Origin: CBDDBX01 sp965225955
GTDB taxonomy: Bacteria > Acidobacteriota > Aminicenantia > UBA2199
Direction: 5' to 3'
Assembly (NCBI GenBank): GCA_965225955.1
Contig: CBDDBX010000015.1
Coordinates: forward strand, 62,001-126,000
DNA: 64,000 bases
How positions within the stretch are numbered: position 1 is the first letter of the stretch; every line of letters begins with the position of its first letter. The notes under the pieces are model-generated. The model was given only the letters and a program-made list of their open reading frames with translations, had not been told where the DNA came from and searched no databases. Positions 1 to 8,320 of the stretch are shown here, piece after piece. Position numbers and translations under genes: made by a program.

Positions 1-297
1 GGCACTATAATCTGATTTTTTGTATATTCCTGAATTCATAAGATCCAGAATCGACTTATAATCAGTGGAAGAGAATGTGCCTTGAAGGGATTTCTGTTTT
101 AATCTGTCTATTACAGGAGAATCCGGTAAGCTGACTTTGTAGCGGTTTTTTATAAAAAAAGGCATATCTTTTATTGTCCGCCATATATAAGATGCCTCTT
201 CTGCAGGGGATGGAATCTTTATCTCAATATCTGTACCTGCAGCTGTGAGTATTGGTGCTGTTAAAGTCATTATTAAAAAAAACACTGTTTTAACCAT
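1..297 (-). CDS. Partial secreted protein of unknown function
   Basis: An open frame of 99 codons runs from an ATG at 297 to the window edge without a stop, so the C-terminus is missing. The first ~20 residues (MVKTVFFLIMTLTAPILTAA) look like a Sec signal peptide. The mature part is polar and I do not recognise a family. An AGGAG Shine-Dalgarno lies 6 nt upstream of the ATG, which supports both start and strand. It is transcribed away from the gene at 479. The function is unknown; a periplasmic or secreted location is inferred from the signal peptide only. Confidence 0.65.
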   Translation of the reverse strand, partial: MVKTVFFLIMTLTAPILTAAGTDIEIKIPSPAEEASYIWRTIKDMPFFIKNRYKVSLPDSPVIDRLKQKSLQGTFSSTDYKSILDLMNSGIYKKSDYSA

Positions 298-478
298 TTT
301 ATCTCCTGATGTTTCCCGAGGCTATTATATTGTAGAAGAAAGGACGGAGCAAGTTCTGTAAACAGTGGAATTGACCTAAATATTTGTTTTTTATGCTTTT
401 GATTTTTTTATTTTACTTATGATTTGATATATGTTGCGTATGGTGTTATATATAAAGTGTAAGGAGAGGGCACAGCAA

Positions 479-958
479 ATGAAACTTTTTGCAGCAAAGG
501 AAATTCTTGAAGATATTGGGGATATTGCTGTAGCAATAAAGAGAGTAACCCGGGAGTCCGGGGATAGTGAGGTGAGAGATTTAGTACTGAACCTTCAGAA
601 TAGTGTTGCTGATCTGAGGATTCAGATAGTGGAATTCAGAGAGGAGAATCTTCAGTTAAGAGAAGAGGTTCTCAGGTTGAAAGAACAACGGAAAAAGATT
701 GCCGGAAAACCGAAGGTTTCAGAAGAAGCATATGTGTTTGAAGATGAAGCAGAAGGAAATTTCTACTGTACCAGATGTTTTGACAGTAGTGGAGACAAAA
801 TCCTGCTTAAACCTGAGTTTAGTATTAAAGGTTACAAAGATACTCCTGAAATTTATGGAGAAGCTCTCAATAGATTCTGTCCTTTATGTAGAACTGCACA
901 CTATACAGAATTCTACTACAGAACTGTTGGTAAGATTAAAGAAGAGGTGGATAGTTAG
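479..958 (+). CDS. Hypothetical coiled-coil protein with a four-cysteine zinc-ribbon-like tail
   Basis: 159 codons from the ATG at 479. An in-frame start also exists at 431, but AAGGAG at 461-466 favours 479. The N-terminal ~75 residues are charged and heptad-like, rich in E, L and R, and predict a coiled coil. The C-terminal half carries YCTRC and, about 30 residues later, FCPLC, two CxxC pairs that could bind zinc or another metal. There is no signal peptide, so it is probably cytoplasmic. The arrangement resembles small phage- or island-associated zinc-ribbon proteins, but no family is assigned. An inverted repeat at 1004-1037 follows the gene. Confidence 0.7.
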   Translation: MKLFAAKEILEDIGDIAVAIKRVTRESGDSEVRDLVLNLQNSVADLRIQIVEFREENLQLREEVLRLKEQRKKIAGKPKVSEEAYVFEDEAEGNFYCTRCFDSSGDKILLKPEFSIKGYKDTPEIYGEALNRFCPLCRTAHYTEFYYRTVGKIKEEVDS

Positions 959-1003
959 TAAAGAGTTGTACTGATGTTAAGATGCTGATCAGATAGATCG
1001 ATC

Positions 1004-1037
1004 AGTAATACCGGTTTTTATCAGAGCCGGTATTACT
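1004..1037. terminator. Bidirectional terminator-like hairpin
   Basis: An 11-bp perfect stem (AGTAATACCGG at 1004-1014 with CCGGTATTACT at 1027-1037) and a 12-nt loop sit between two convergent genes. It would serve both the gene ending at 958 and the PspC gene ending at 1056. Confidence 0.6.
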
Positions 1038-1055
1038 AATAGAGAATCATTTTGC

Positions 1056-1259
1056 CTAGTATACTTCTGATTTGGGTACTATCAGACAAAACAGAAGATA
1101 TACTATTATGCCCGGGAATGCTACGCTTAACACTGAAACCAGTACATACAGTATTCTTACAATAGTAGGATCCACATTCAGATATTCTGCTAATCCTCCA
1201 CATACACCGCAAAGCATTTTTTCTCTGTTTGATCTCTTAAGTCGTCTTACTGCGTCCAT
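1056..1259 (-). CDS. PspC-domain small membrane protein
   Basis: 67 residues. A longer frame extends upstream to 1328, but AGGAGGA at 1267-1273 is placed 7 nt before the ATG at 1259. The protein has the PspC signature: a basic N-terminus, a CGVCGGLAEYLNVDPT motif, then a long hydrophobic segment (about residues 34-62) ending in VPK. PspC proteins are inner-membrane partners of envelope-stress (Psp) responses, while stand-alone short PspC proteins such as this are mostly uncharacterised. No pspA or pspB homologue is adjacent, so participation in a Psp response is only inferred. The domain assignment is secure. Confidence 0.88.
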   Translation of the reverse strand: MDAVRRLKRSNREKMLCGVCGGLAEYLNVDPTIVRILYVLVSVLSVAFPGIIVYLLFCLIVPKSEVY

Positions 1260-1401
1260 CAATTTATCCTCCTGACTTTTTTCAGTTTCTATACCTGATA
1301 TAACGTCTGGATAAAAAAACAGTTCCATGTAATTTGTAAGTTTATACGCACTTACATGAGGTTGTTCTGATTCTGGTAGAGTCTATGGAATAGAACTCTT
1401 C

Positions 1402-1809
1402 CTACTGTATACCGGCATCATTAAGAGGGACAGTATATTTCTTATCGGAACTCATGATATGTTTGGTAACCCAGGTCATCAGAAAGTTCATTGTTTTAAT
1501 TGATACTGTTGATTTACCTTCATCAAACTGCTTCTTATAGTCAACAACTATAGCAGTAAAATCTTCATGCTCTTTTTTATGAGCCGTAAAATCTCTGTAG
1601 TCAGCTCTTGTCATAAATCGCTCTTCAAGGGCAAAGTGTTTCTGGGTATAAGTTATAAGACTTGAGAATATCTTATCAAGATCGTCTCTGCTTTTACCTG
1701 ATTTCATTGAGTCGTGCATTTCATTGATTGTGTTGATCAGATGTTCATGTTGTTTATCAATTTCTGAAATATTAACTGAATATCTGGAATTCCATTTTAA
1801 AAGTGCCAT
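1402..1809 (-). CDS. Bacteriohemerythrin with full di-iron ligand set
   Basis: 135 residues, a single hemerythrin domain. All seven expected non-heme di-iron ligands are visible: H21, H58, E62, H77, H81, H117 and D122 (KQHEH, HFALEE, HKKEH, HIMSSD). Hemerythrins bind O2 reversibly at a di-iron site and serve as oxygen carriers, stores or sensors in microaerobic bacteria. It has no fused signalling domain. GGAGG precedes the ATG. It is one of three single-domain hemerythrins in the window and the only one with a canonical HxxxH pair. Confidence 0.95.
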   Translation of the reverse strand: MALLKWNSRYSVNISEIDKQHEHLINTINEMHDSMKSGKSRDDLDKIFSSLITYTQKHFALEERFMTRADYRDFTAHKKEHEDFTAIVVDYKKQFDEGKSTVSIKTMNFLMTWVTKHIMSSDKKYTVPLNDAGIQ

Positions 1810-1892
1810 AATACCTCCGACAAATAATCTTTAATTCTGATTAATTTACTGATATTTGTCAAATTAAGATGAAGGCAAATAGAAATTTCTGT

Positions 1893-2453
1893 TCAGAATT
1901 TCCTGCTGTCATAGGCCCAGTGTAGTAGTGCCTGTCGCTGCCTGGGTCTGCAGGTGAGTATTCCGGGAGGGCAATTTTTTCTGATCTGGGCGATATGGCG
2001 GGTCATAGCTTTCCACCTTTTGATCTGTCTCTGATCATCGTCACTTCTTCTGCCCATATAATACCGGCAGTACCACTGAAACCATCCTCTTGGATCCTGA
2101 GGGTGAATCCATCCTTTTTTCTTCCAGTAAGCGAGAGATTTGGATGCTTTTACTCCAAAAAAATTGAGATCAGGTCTGTGGTGCTCTTTGCAGGTTTTTG
2201 CTTTTATGAACCACTCATCAGGAAACTCTTCTGTGCAATCGTTAAGATATTTACCGCCAAATACTCCCAGCTCAAGCATTTCTGCAGGAGTAAGATCCGG
2301 GATAAATTCAGGATCAAAGTTTTTTCCTTCAGGTTCAGTACGGTAATATACATAGTTCTGCTGCATCCTGTCATTTACTACTATTTTTTTGTTCATGTCT
2401 ATATTTATGAAGTAATTGGAAAATTTTTCAATTTGTCTTAAGAAGCTCCTCAC
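1893..2453 (-). CDS. Conserved hypothetical protein
   Basis: 186 codons, probably from a GTG at 2453. A GAGGGGA tract abuts that codon at poor spacing, so the true start could be the internal ATG at 2396 (MNKKIVV). The sequence has a LTPAEMLELGVFGGKYL segment, a following P-x-x-WF, and a W/R/K-rich C-terminal half (DPRGWFQWYCRYYMGRR, RQIKRW). I believe this matches a widespread uncharacterised family in environmental bacteria, but no function is known to me. No signal peptide or membrane segment is seen. The aromatic/basic C-terminus suggests nucleic-acid or protein binding, as inference only. Confidence 0.75.
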   Translation of the reverse strand: MRSFLRQIEKFSNYFINIDMNKKIVVNDRMQQNYVYYRTEPEGKNFDPEFIPDLTPAEMLELGVFGGKYLNDCTEEFPDEWFIKAKTCKEHHRPDLNFFGVKASKSLAYWKKKGWIHPQDPRGWFQWYCRYYMGRRSDDDQRQIKRWKAMTRHIAQIRKNCPPGILTCRPRQRQALLHWAYDSRKF

Positions 2454-2544
2454 TCCCCTCGGAGAGGAACTTCAGTAAAGTTTGTTTGTTACCAGTATTA
2501 TATAGCAGGCAGAAACATTAGTAAAGAAAATTCTGAAAATCCCT

Positions 2545-2574
2545 GAAGGGTGGGAAGGGGAAGTCCCACCCTTC
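2545..2574 (-). terminator. GC-rich hairpin downstream of small ORF
   Basis: Arms GAAGGGTGGGA (2545-2555) and TCCCACCCTTC (2564-2574) form a perfect 11-bp stem with an 8-nt loop. Read on the minus strand it follows the 23-residue ORF at 2610-2681 by 35 nt, so it may terminate that transcript. There is no strong T-run. Confidence 0.5.
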
Positions 2575-2609
2575 TACAAAGGAGATTAAACAATCTATTA
2601 ACACAACTT

Positions 2610-2681
2610 TTAAAGAGACAGTACAGATATCAGGAGAATGATAAATATTATCAATCTGAATAAAGTCATCATATACTTCAT
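2610..2681 (-). CDS. Predicted 23-residue hydrophobic membrane peptide
   Basis: A short ORF encodes a peptide starting MKYMMTLFRLIIFIILLISV: a basic/polar N-terminus and a single predicted transmembrane helix. A consensus AGGAGG (complement of 2686-2691) stands 4-6 nt before the ATG. A 14-bp perfect palindrome (GATCTTTAAAGATC, 2695-2708) is immediately upstream, and a GC-rich hairpin follows at 2545-2574. It lies in an otherwise empty 540-bp gap. Small membrane proteins and type I toxins have this form, but no antisense RNA partner was identified. The coding call rests on the ribosome site, hydrophobicity and flanking structures. Confidence 0.45.
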   Translation of the reverse strand: MKYMMTLFRLIIFIILLISVLSL

Positions 2682-2848
2682 ATGGCCTCCTGCTGATCTT
2701 TAAAGATCTGAGTTGTTAACAGATGACAGTAGGTTTTCCTGCAGTTTTTCTGAAAATACTGGTTCTTATACTGGAAAGGTCTGTGTTTGTTTTGTATGCC
2801 TGTGTCGGGCTCTGTTCTTTGTGTGATTTTCGGAGATTTTTTGTGATG

Positions 2849-2873
2849 ATGAGACAGCCAGTGGCTGTCTCAT
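2849..2873. promoter_or_regulatory. Perfect 25-nt palindrome
   Basis: ATGAGACAGCCA (2849-2860), a central G, and TGGCTGTCTCAT (2862-2873) make a perfect inverted repeat between the small ORF and the RsbRD-like gene. There is no T-run on either strand, so it could be a protein-binding site or an RNA hairpin rather than a terminator. The remaining ~120 bp to 2997 is AT-rich with nothing else recognised. Confidence 0.45.
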
Positions 2874-2997
2874 GAAAATTGTAATTCAGTTGCCTTTAGT
2901 TTAGCGTTTAATCACGCTGTAAAAGTTAAACAACCGTAATTTCTTTTTCCTGCAAAAAAATAAATTTTTTCTTATTATTTTGAATAATGTATTCGGT

Positions 2998-3564
2998 TTA
3001 CTTGACCTTAAACAGGTTCCAGCTTTCTATCCAGGCCTTTGCATCTTCCTGTTCATAATAGAATGAGCCTTCAGGGAATATTCCCTCAATCAGCTTCTTA
3101 TCAATATCTTTTACATTTCCAAGTTTTTTGTACATATCTTCGGTATATCCTCTGATAAGGTAGAATGAGGCAAAATCATAAAATGTATGTATACGGGAGC
3201 TAAGATTCATTGCCTGATAAATTTCAACTGTATTTGAGATTATGTCTGCTGAAACTATAAATTCCCACAGAATCTTTTTGGAGAGGTGGAAGACAAAGAG
3301 AATTTCGCAGAGAGGAATTTTTTCTTTATATCTTTGCTTGCCGGTTTCAGCGTAAACCCGGCCTATTTCTACCATCTTGAACCCTTTTTTCAGCCAGTCA
3401 ACTATATTTTTAAAGTCTTCAACCCCTCTTGCGATTAACTCTTCAGATGAGAGTTTTTTATACATTCTGGTATGAGGGGATGAAGTGATTTCCTGTGTCC
3501 AACGGGTTGCCAGATGTTTGGAGTTGGTATCAATTTCTCTGAGTATTTTCTCAGTAATTATCAT
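2998..3564 (-). CDS. RsbRD N-terminal-domain-like sensor protein
   Basis: 188 residues, all-helical by composition. The N-terminal pattern (ATRWTQEI, SSPHTRMYKKLS, DWLKKG) matches the RsbT co-antagonist RsbRD N-terminal sensor domain, which in other bacteria is fused to STAS or histidine kinase modules. Here it stands alone with no output domain and no signal peptide. AGGTGA precedes the ATG. A cytoplasmic helical sensor role is inferred; the partner is unknown, since no STAS, RsbS or RsbT gene is adjacent. Confidence 0.7.
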   Translation of the reverse strand: MIITEKILREIDTNSKHLATRWTQEITSSPHTRMYKKLSSEELIARGVEDFKNIVDWLKKGFKMVEIGRVYAETGKQRYKEKIPLCEILFVFHLSKKILWEFIVSADIISNTVEIYQAMNLSSRIHTFYDFASFYLIRGYTEDMYKKLGNVKDIDKKLIEGIFPEGSFYYEQEDAKAWIESWNLFKVK

Positions 3565-4021
3565 GGTTTCACCTCACTAAGATCAGATTAGTCTTAAACA
3601 ATGATATTTTCAACAACTACTTTTTACATGAGGTTACTGTGGATTATTGAAATAGAAAATACAGGAAAAGATCTTTTTTCAATTTTGTATAAGAAATTGG
3701 TGAATTTATGAATATTATTGTTAACAGGGCAAAAGTTGTTTTCTATTTAACCCCGGCTTTCCTCCTAAAGAATTAAGGCCGGGGTTTGTTTATAAAATTA
3801 ACTTTTCATGGCTGGGTGTCACGGTTTTATGTAAAAAATATTATCTGTGAACCTGCCTCTTTTCTTATATATCTAAATTATACGATCCTTTTGGTGTAGG
3901 GCTTAACACTATTTTAACCCGGGATTAACGGAAGATTCTCCTTATCATTAAATTTTATGTGTATAAATAGCCATTGGTTTACTGATATTTATCCATAAAA
4001 ATTTTAACCGGAGGTTTTACT
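3565..4021. other. Intergenic region with C-rich hairpin
   Basis: This 457-bp gap lies between divergent genes. The only clear structure is an AACCCCGGC/GCCGGGGTT stem (3749-3757 with 3778-3786) whose 20-nt loop contains TTCCTCCT, complementary to a Shine-Dalgarno core. A short T-rich tail follows. No coding sequence ends nearby on either strand, so it could end a small RNA. No convincing promoter hexamers were found upstream of it. A GGAGG ribosome site for the TonB receptor closes the gap. Confidence 0.4.
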
Positions 4022-6742
4022 ATGATCAGCACTGCTGATACACCTGCATCAGGTGCAAATTCTTTAACTAAAGTTTTGATTCTGCTTATTTTTACTTTTT
4101 GTTCTGCAGTTTTCCTATCTGCCGGAGATACCGGCTTAATAAAGGGGAAAGTTACAGATAAAAGTGGTAGCCCGTTACCAGGAGCCCGGGTTGTACTTAA
4201 AGGAACAAACTATTATGCAATTACGAATATTAATGGGGAATACCGACTCCCATCTGTTCTTAAGGGAGAGTATAAAGTTAAGGTTAAATACCTTGGACTT
4301 GGAGAGAGTGAAGCTCTGGTAGTTGTCAATGGAGACAGACTGGTGGAGAAAAATATTGTACTTGAGGTTAAAATTCATGAAGAGCTGACAGTTGTTGGTG
4401 AACCAATGAGAGAAGGTCAGGCTAAGGCTCTTAACCAGCAGAAGAACTCTTCAAGAATATCAAATATTGTTGCTTCAGATCTTATTGGTAGTTTTCCTGA
4501 TCCTAACAGTGCTGAGGCTACTCAGAGACTTCCGGGAATATCTGTACAGAGAGATCAGGGAGAGGGCAGATATGTTCTTATCAGAGGTACAGAAGCAAGG
4601 CTCAATTCCATGATGCTCAATGGAGAGCGTCTTCCTTCACCTGAAGGGGATATCAGAAATGTCGCTCTGGATGTTATTCCTGCTGAGCTTCTGGATTCAA
4701 TTGAGGTATCCAAGACTCTGACTTCAGATATGGATGCGGACGCAATCGGAGGGACTGTTAATCTGAAAACCAGAAAGGCTCTTTCCCGTCCTCTGCTGAA
4801 TCTTAATCTTGGAATGGGATATAACGATAGTTCAGAGAAAACTCTTCAGAATGGAAGTCTTATGTACAGCAGAAGATTTGCGGATGATAAGATTGGTCTG
4901 GTTATTGGAGGTAGTTACTACAATACAGACAGGAGAACTGAAAATTTTGAAGCTGAGTATGATGACCGGGAGCTTGATGATCTTCAGTTAAGAGATTACA
5001 CAATTAACAGAAAAAGAGTTGGTTTTTCTGTTAATACTGACTTTGTGCTTTCTCCTTCCACTGACCTTGTGCTGCATGGGGTTTATAACAAATTTGATGA
5101 TCAGGAATATCGCAGGCGTACCCGCTACAGATTAGGTAAAGAGAGTATGGAGAAGGAAGTTAAGGATCGTTTTGAATCCCAGAGAATATACTCTGTAAAA
5201 GGTAAACTGAAGCACATGTTTGGAAATGGTATGCAGATGAAAGTGTCTCTGTCATACTCCTATGCCAATGAAGATGAGCCTGATCGTAAAGATCTGACAT
5301 TTAAACATAAGAAGGTGGAGTTCAATCCAAATGTAAGCCCCGGTAATATTGATTCAAATAATATTCAGGCAAATCCTCAGAATGAAGATATCAACAATTA
5401 CAAAATGGATGATCTTGTAGTTGAGAACAATTATACGTCTGAGAAAGACTGGGTAGGTAAGGTGGATTTTGATATTCCCGTGAAACCCGGTAAAAGCTTC
5501 TCAGGAATGATCAAAACCGGATTTAAGTATAAAAACAAGAAGAAGATGAGAGACAATGAAGCTACAGTTTATGAAGCTGATGATGATATTATGATGTCAG
5601 CTTTTCTTGATAACTGGAGTGCCGGGAATTTCATCGATGGCCGTTATAATCCAGGTCGTTTTTTTGGTAAAGATACAGCAGACCAGATACTGAAAGGTAA
5701 CTACAGTCTGGAAAGTGCAAAAGATATGGAAAGTGATCTGGCAGACTACAGAGCTGAAGAGAATACTTTTGCGGGTTATCTGATGACTAAACTCTTTATT
5801 GGGGAGAATCTCACAATCATTCCGGGAGTGAGATATGAGAATACAGATATTGAATATACTGGATATGAGATGGCATTTGATGATGAGGGGGATTTTGCAG
5901 CGACAAAAGAGCTGAAAGGAAATAACCGTTATGGAATGTTCCTCCCTGCGGTTAATGTGGTTTATAATCTGGACTCTTCAGCAAATGTGAGATTTGCTGT
6001 TACCAGAAGTATGGCAAGGCCCAACTATTACGACCTGACTCCCTACAGACTTATTCTAGAGGAGGATCTTGAGATTAAGAAAGGTAATGCAGATCTTAAA
6101 CCAACTAAATCATGGAATATGGATCTTATGGTTGAGAAGTATTTTGCCGGAACAGGTAATGTTTCTGCAGGAGTCTTTTACAAGAGATTAAGTGACTATA
6201 TATATGATTACAGATTCTATGAGAACCGCGCAGATGGAAACAGATATAAGGTTAAGCAACCAAGAAACGGGGATGCTGCAAAACTCTGGGGATTTGAAGG
6301 GGCGGTTCAGGCTAATCTCAGTTTTCTGCCAAAACCTTTCGACGGATTAGGGCTTTTCTTCAATTATACCTATTGCGATTCTGAAGCCGTGTTTCCTGAA
6401 AGAGAAGGTAGCCTTGCTTCTTTACCGGGACAGGCAAAGCACATGGCTAATGCAGCAATATCATATGAAAAAGGGGCTTTCTCAGCAAAAATTTCACTAA
6501 ATTATCACGGGAAATATATAGATGAGGTTGGTAGTAACAGTGATGAGGACAAATATTATAAAGAGCATTTTCAGCTGGATCTTTCAGCTTCAGTGAAGGT
6601 GGCAAAGAATGTAAGAGTGTATGCTCAGCTGGTTAATATTACAGATGAACCGCTGGTCTACTACATAGGAAATAAGAACTACCCTGTTCAGAGCGAGTGG
6701 TACTCATTCTGGGGAACACTGGGTATAAAGATTACTATCTGA
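4022..6742 (+). CDS. TonB-dependent outer-membrane receptor linked to phytase
   Basis: 906 residues. Order: signal peptide (about 15-36); carboxypeptidase-regulatory-like beta-sandwich (about 42-120, with IKGKVTDKSGSPLPGA and NGEYRLP); plug (about 125-255, with LPGISVQR, VLIRGTEARLN and AIGGTVNLKT); then the C-terminal barrel. This is the SusC/oar-like class of TonB-dependent transporter. GGAGG precedes the ATG. A beta-propeller phytase lipoprotein starts 25 bp downstream, so the pair probably forms an operon in which the receptor imports phytate or its inositol phosphate products. TonB receptor/phytase pairing has been noted in other aquatic bacteria. The C-terminus lacks the usual terminal aromatic residue. 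The substrate is inferred from context. Confidence 0.92.
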   Translation: MISTADTPASGANSLTKVLILLIFTFCSAVFLSAGDTGLIKGKVTDKSGSPLPGARVVLKGTNYYAITNINGEYRLPSVLKGEYKVKVKYLGLGESEALVVVNGDRLVEKNIVLEVKIHEELTVVGEPMREGQAKALNQQKNSSRISNIVASDLIGSFPDPNSAEATQRLPGISVQRDQGEGRYVLIRGTEARLNSMMLNGERLPSPEGDIRNVALDVIPAELLDSIEVSKTLTSDMDADAIGGTVNLKTRKALSRPLLNLNLGMGYNDSSEKTLQNGSLMYSRRFADDKIGLVIGGSYYNTDRRTENFEAEYDDRELDDLQLRDYTINRKRVGFSVNTDFVLSPSTDLVLHGVYNKFDDQEYRRRTRYRLGKESMEKEVKDRFESQRIYSVKGKLKHMFGNGMQMKVSLSYSYANEDEPDRKDLTFKHKKVEFNPNVSPGNIDSNNIQANPQNEDINNYKMDDLVVENNYTSEKDWVGKVDFDIPVKPGKSFSGMIKTGFKYKNKKKMRDNEATVYEADDDIMMSAFLDNWSAGNFIDGRYNPGRFFGKDTADQILKGNYSLESAKDMESDLADYRAEENTFAGYLMTKLFIGENLTIIPGVRYENTDIEYTGYEMAFDDEGDFAATKELKGNNRYGMFLPAVNVVYNLDSSANVRFAVTRSMARPNYYDLTPYRLILEEDLEIKKGNADLKPTKSWNMDLMVEKYFAGTGNVSAGVFYKRLSDYIYDYRFYENRADGNRYKVKQPRNGDAAKLWGFEGAVQANLSFLPKPFDGLGLFFNYTYCDSEAVFPEREGSLASLPGQAKHMANAAISYEKGAFSAKISLNYHGKYIDEVGSNSDEDKYYKEHFQLDLSASVKVAKNVRVYAQLVNITDEPLVYYIGNKNYPVQSEWYSFWGTLGIKITI

Positions 6743-6767
6743 TAAACAACTTAAAATGGAGTATAAA

Positions 6768-7859
6768 ATGAACAGGATGTTTAAATTATTTAGTTTTGCC
6801 CTTACTACAGCACTGTTGCTGACTGGCTGTGGAGGTAGTAATAAGACTGAACAGAAAAAAGTTACATTAGCAGAAAATAATCGCATAAAACCGGTTGTTA
6901 CGACAGAACAGGTTATGCATGACAGTGATGACCCTGCCATATGGATCAACAGAGATAAACCTTCGGAAAGTCTTGTACTTGGAACAGATAAGAATATGAA
7001 TGGTAATGTCTTCGTATTTGATTTGAAAGGGAAAATTGTGAAAAAAATTGAAGGGATTCAGAGACCCAATAATATTGATGTTGAGTACGATTTCTTTTAT
7101 AAAGGGGGGAAGATAGATATTGCTGTTGTTACTGAAAGGCATACCAGTTGCCTCAGAATCTACAGATTACCTGATATGGTGCCTCTGGATGGTGGTGGGG
7201 TTCCGGTTTTTGAAAATGAAGAGATTAAAAGCCCAATGGGAATCGCTCTTTACAGAAGAGGAAGAGATGGGGAAGTCTTTGCTATTGTGAGTAGAAAAGA
7301 TGGTCCGGCAGATGGTTATCTCTTTCAGTATCTTCTGAAAGAAGAAAACGGAATTATAAGGGGGGCCAAAGTAAGGGCATTTGGAGCTCATTGCGGAACC
7401 AATGAAATTGAAGCTATTGTTGTAGATGATGAAGCTGGTTATGTCTACTATTCAGATGAAAGTTACGGAGTCAGAAAGTATTATGCAGACCCTGAAGCAG
7501 CAGATGCATCAGTGGAGCTGGCTTCTTTTGCTACGGAAGGTTTTAAAGAGGACAGGGAAGGACTCTCTATTTATGACCTTGGTGGTGGTAAAGGCTATAT
7601 TCTTGTATCTGATCAGGCAGCCAATAAATTCCATATTTACAGCAGAGAAGGAAGTGATACTGATCCTCATAAGCACAAACTTCTGAAAATTGTAGATGTT
7701 TCAACGAATAATAGTGATGGATCTGAAACAGTAAGTGTTCCTTTGGGTGATAAATTTCCCCATGGTGCCTTTATTGCTATGTCAGATGATAAAACTTTCC
7801 AGTACTACCGCTGGGAAGATATTGCAGGTAAAGATCTGAAGTGTTTTCAAAGTAAATAA
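6768..7859 (+). CDS. Beta-propeller 3-phytase lipoprotein
   Basis: 363 residues from the ATG at 6768. An in-frame ATG at 6756 is less likely because GGAG at 6758-6761 is well spaced for the second one. A lipobox LLTGC places the lipidated Cys at residue 21. Family motifs are present: DSDDPAIW, GTDKNMNG, RPNNIDVEYDF, SPMGIALYR, NEIEAIVVDDEAGYVYYSDE, EDREGLSIY and VSDQAANKFHIY. The Asp/Glu-rich loops bind the calcium ions used by this enzyme class to hydrolyse myo-inositol hexakisphosphate. It is expected to act at the outer membrane, releasing phosphate alongside the upstream receptor. The length suits a single-propeller enzyme. Confidence 0.95.
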   Translation: MNRMFKLFSFALTTALLLTGCGGSNKTEQKKVTLAENNRIKPVVTTEQVMHDSDDPAIWINRDKPSESLVLGTDKNMNGNVFVFDLKGKIVKKIEGIQRPNNIDVEYDFFYKGGKIDIAVVTERHTSCLRIYRLPDMVPLDGGGVPVFENEEIKSPMGIALYRRGRDGEVFAIVSRKDGPADGYLFQYLLKEENGIIRGAKVRAFGAHCGTNEIEAIVVDDEAGYVYYSDESYGVRKYYADPEAADASVELASFATEGFKEDREGLSIYDLGGGKGYILVSDQAANKFHIYSREGSDTDPHKHKLLKIVDVSTNNSDGSETVSVPLGDKFPHGAFIAMSDDKTFQYYRWEDIAGKDLKCFQSK

Positions 7860-7892
7860 TTAAGTTTATATAAATCTTAAATTGAAACTCCG

Positions 7893-7923
7893 GGAAACAG
7901 CTGCATTAAATGTAGCTGTTTCC
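7893..7923. terminator. Bidirectional terminator hairpin
   Basis: GGAAACAGCT (7893-7902) pairs with AGCTGTTTCC (7914-7923) around an 11-nt loop, between the phytase gene and a convergent small gene. Confidence 0.65.
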
Positions 7924-7930
7924 TTAACTC

Positions 7931-8152
7931 TTAAGAGTGTTTTTTTATAATCTCTTCGGCCTCAGCAATCTGATTGGGAAACAGATCACGGGGAACGTCA
8001 CATCTCCCTGTTGAGATTGCTATTTTGTATCTTGCACATTTAATAAAATCGGACATACAGTAGTCTCTTTTAAATATTTTTGTACCAGCAGGCATATCCC
8101 TCATAAGATCATTGAAAAATATACAACCATTCAGAAATTCACATCTGGACAT
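7931..8152 (-). CDS. Small cysteine-motif protein, uncharacterised family
   Basis: 73 residues with a conserved-looking layout: CEFLNGC, FFNDLM, KRDYC, then five residues and CARY, followed by VPRDLFPNQIAEAEEIIKK. Four cysteines (two pairs) could hold a metal or an Fe-S cluster. From memory, similar short proteins are common in anaerobic and delta-proteobacterial genomes, often uncharacterised and sometimes fused to sensor proteins. GAGG precedes the ATG by 6 nt. There is no signal peptide. The function is unknown; metal or redox sensing is an inference from the cysteine spacing. Confidence 0.75.
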   Translation of the reverse strand: MSRCEFLNGCIFFNDLMRDMPAGTKIFKRDYCMSDFIKCARYKIAISTGRCDVPRDLFPNQIAEAEEIIKKHS

Positions 8153-8320
8153 TATTTCCTCTGTTTAAGATATCAATAATACAAAATAGAGGAAATTAGA
8201 TTTTTTTGCAATACGATATAAATATGTAAAGTACAGGTGTTGTCGGCAATTTTCAGAATATTGTAAACTTTTTTTATTAAAGTGCTGTCTATATATCATT
8301 AGTTCTAATAAGGAGGAGTT

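Noticed and set aside
1072..1275. 67-codon plus-strand ORF
   Set aside because: It lies entirely antisense to the PspC-domain gene, has no ribosome site, and the minus strand has a clear family match.
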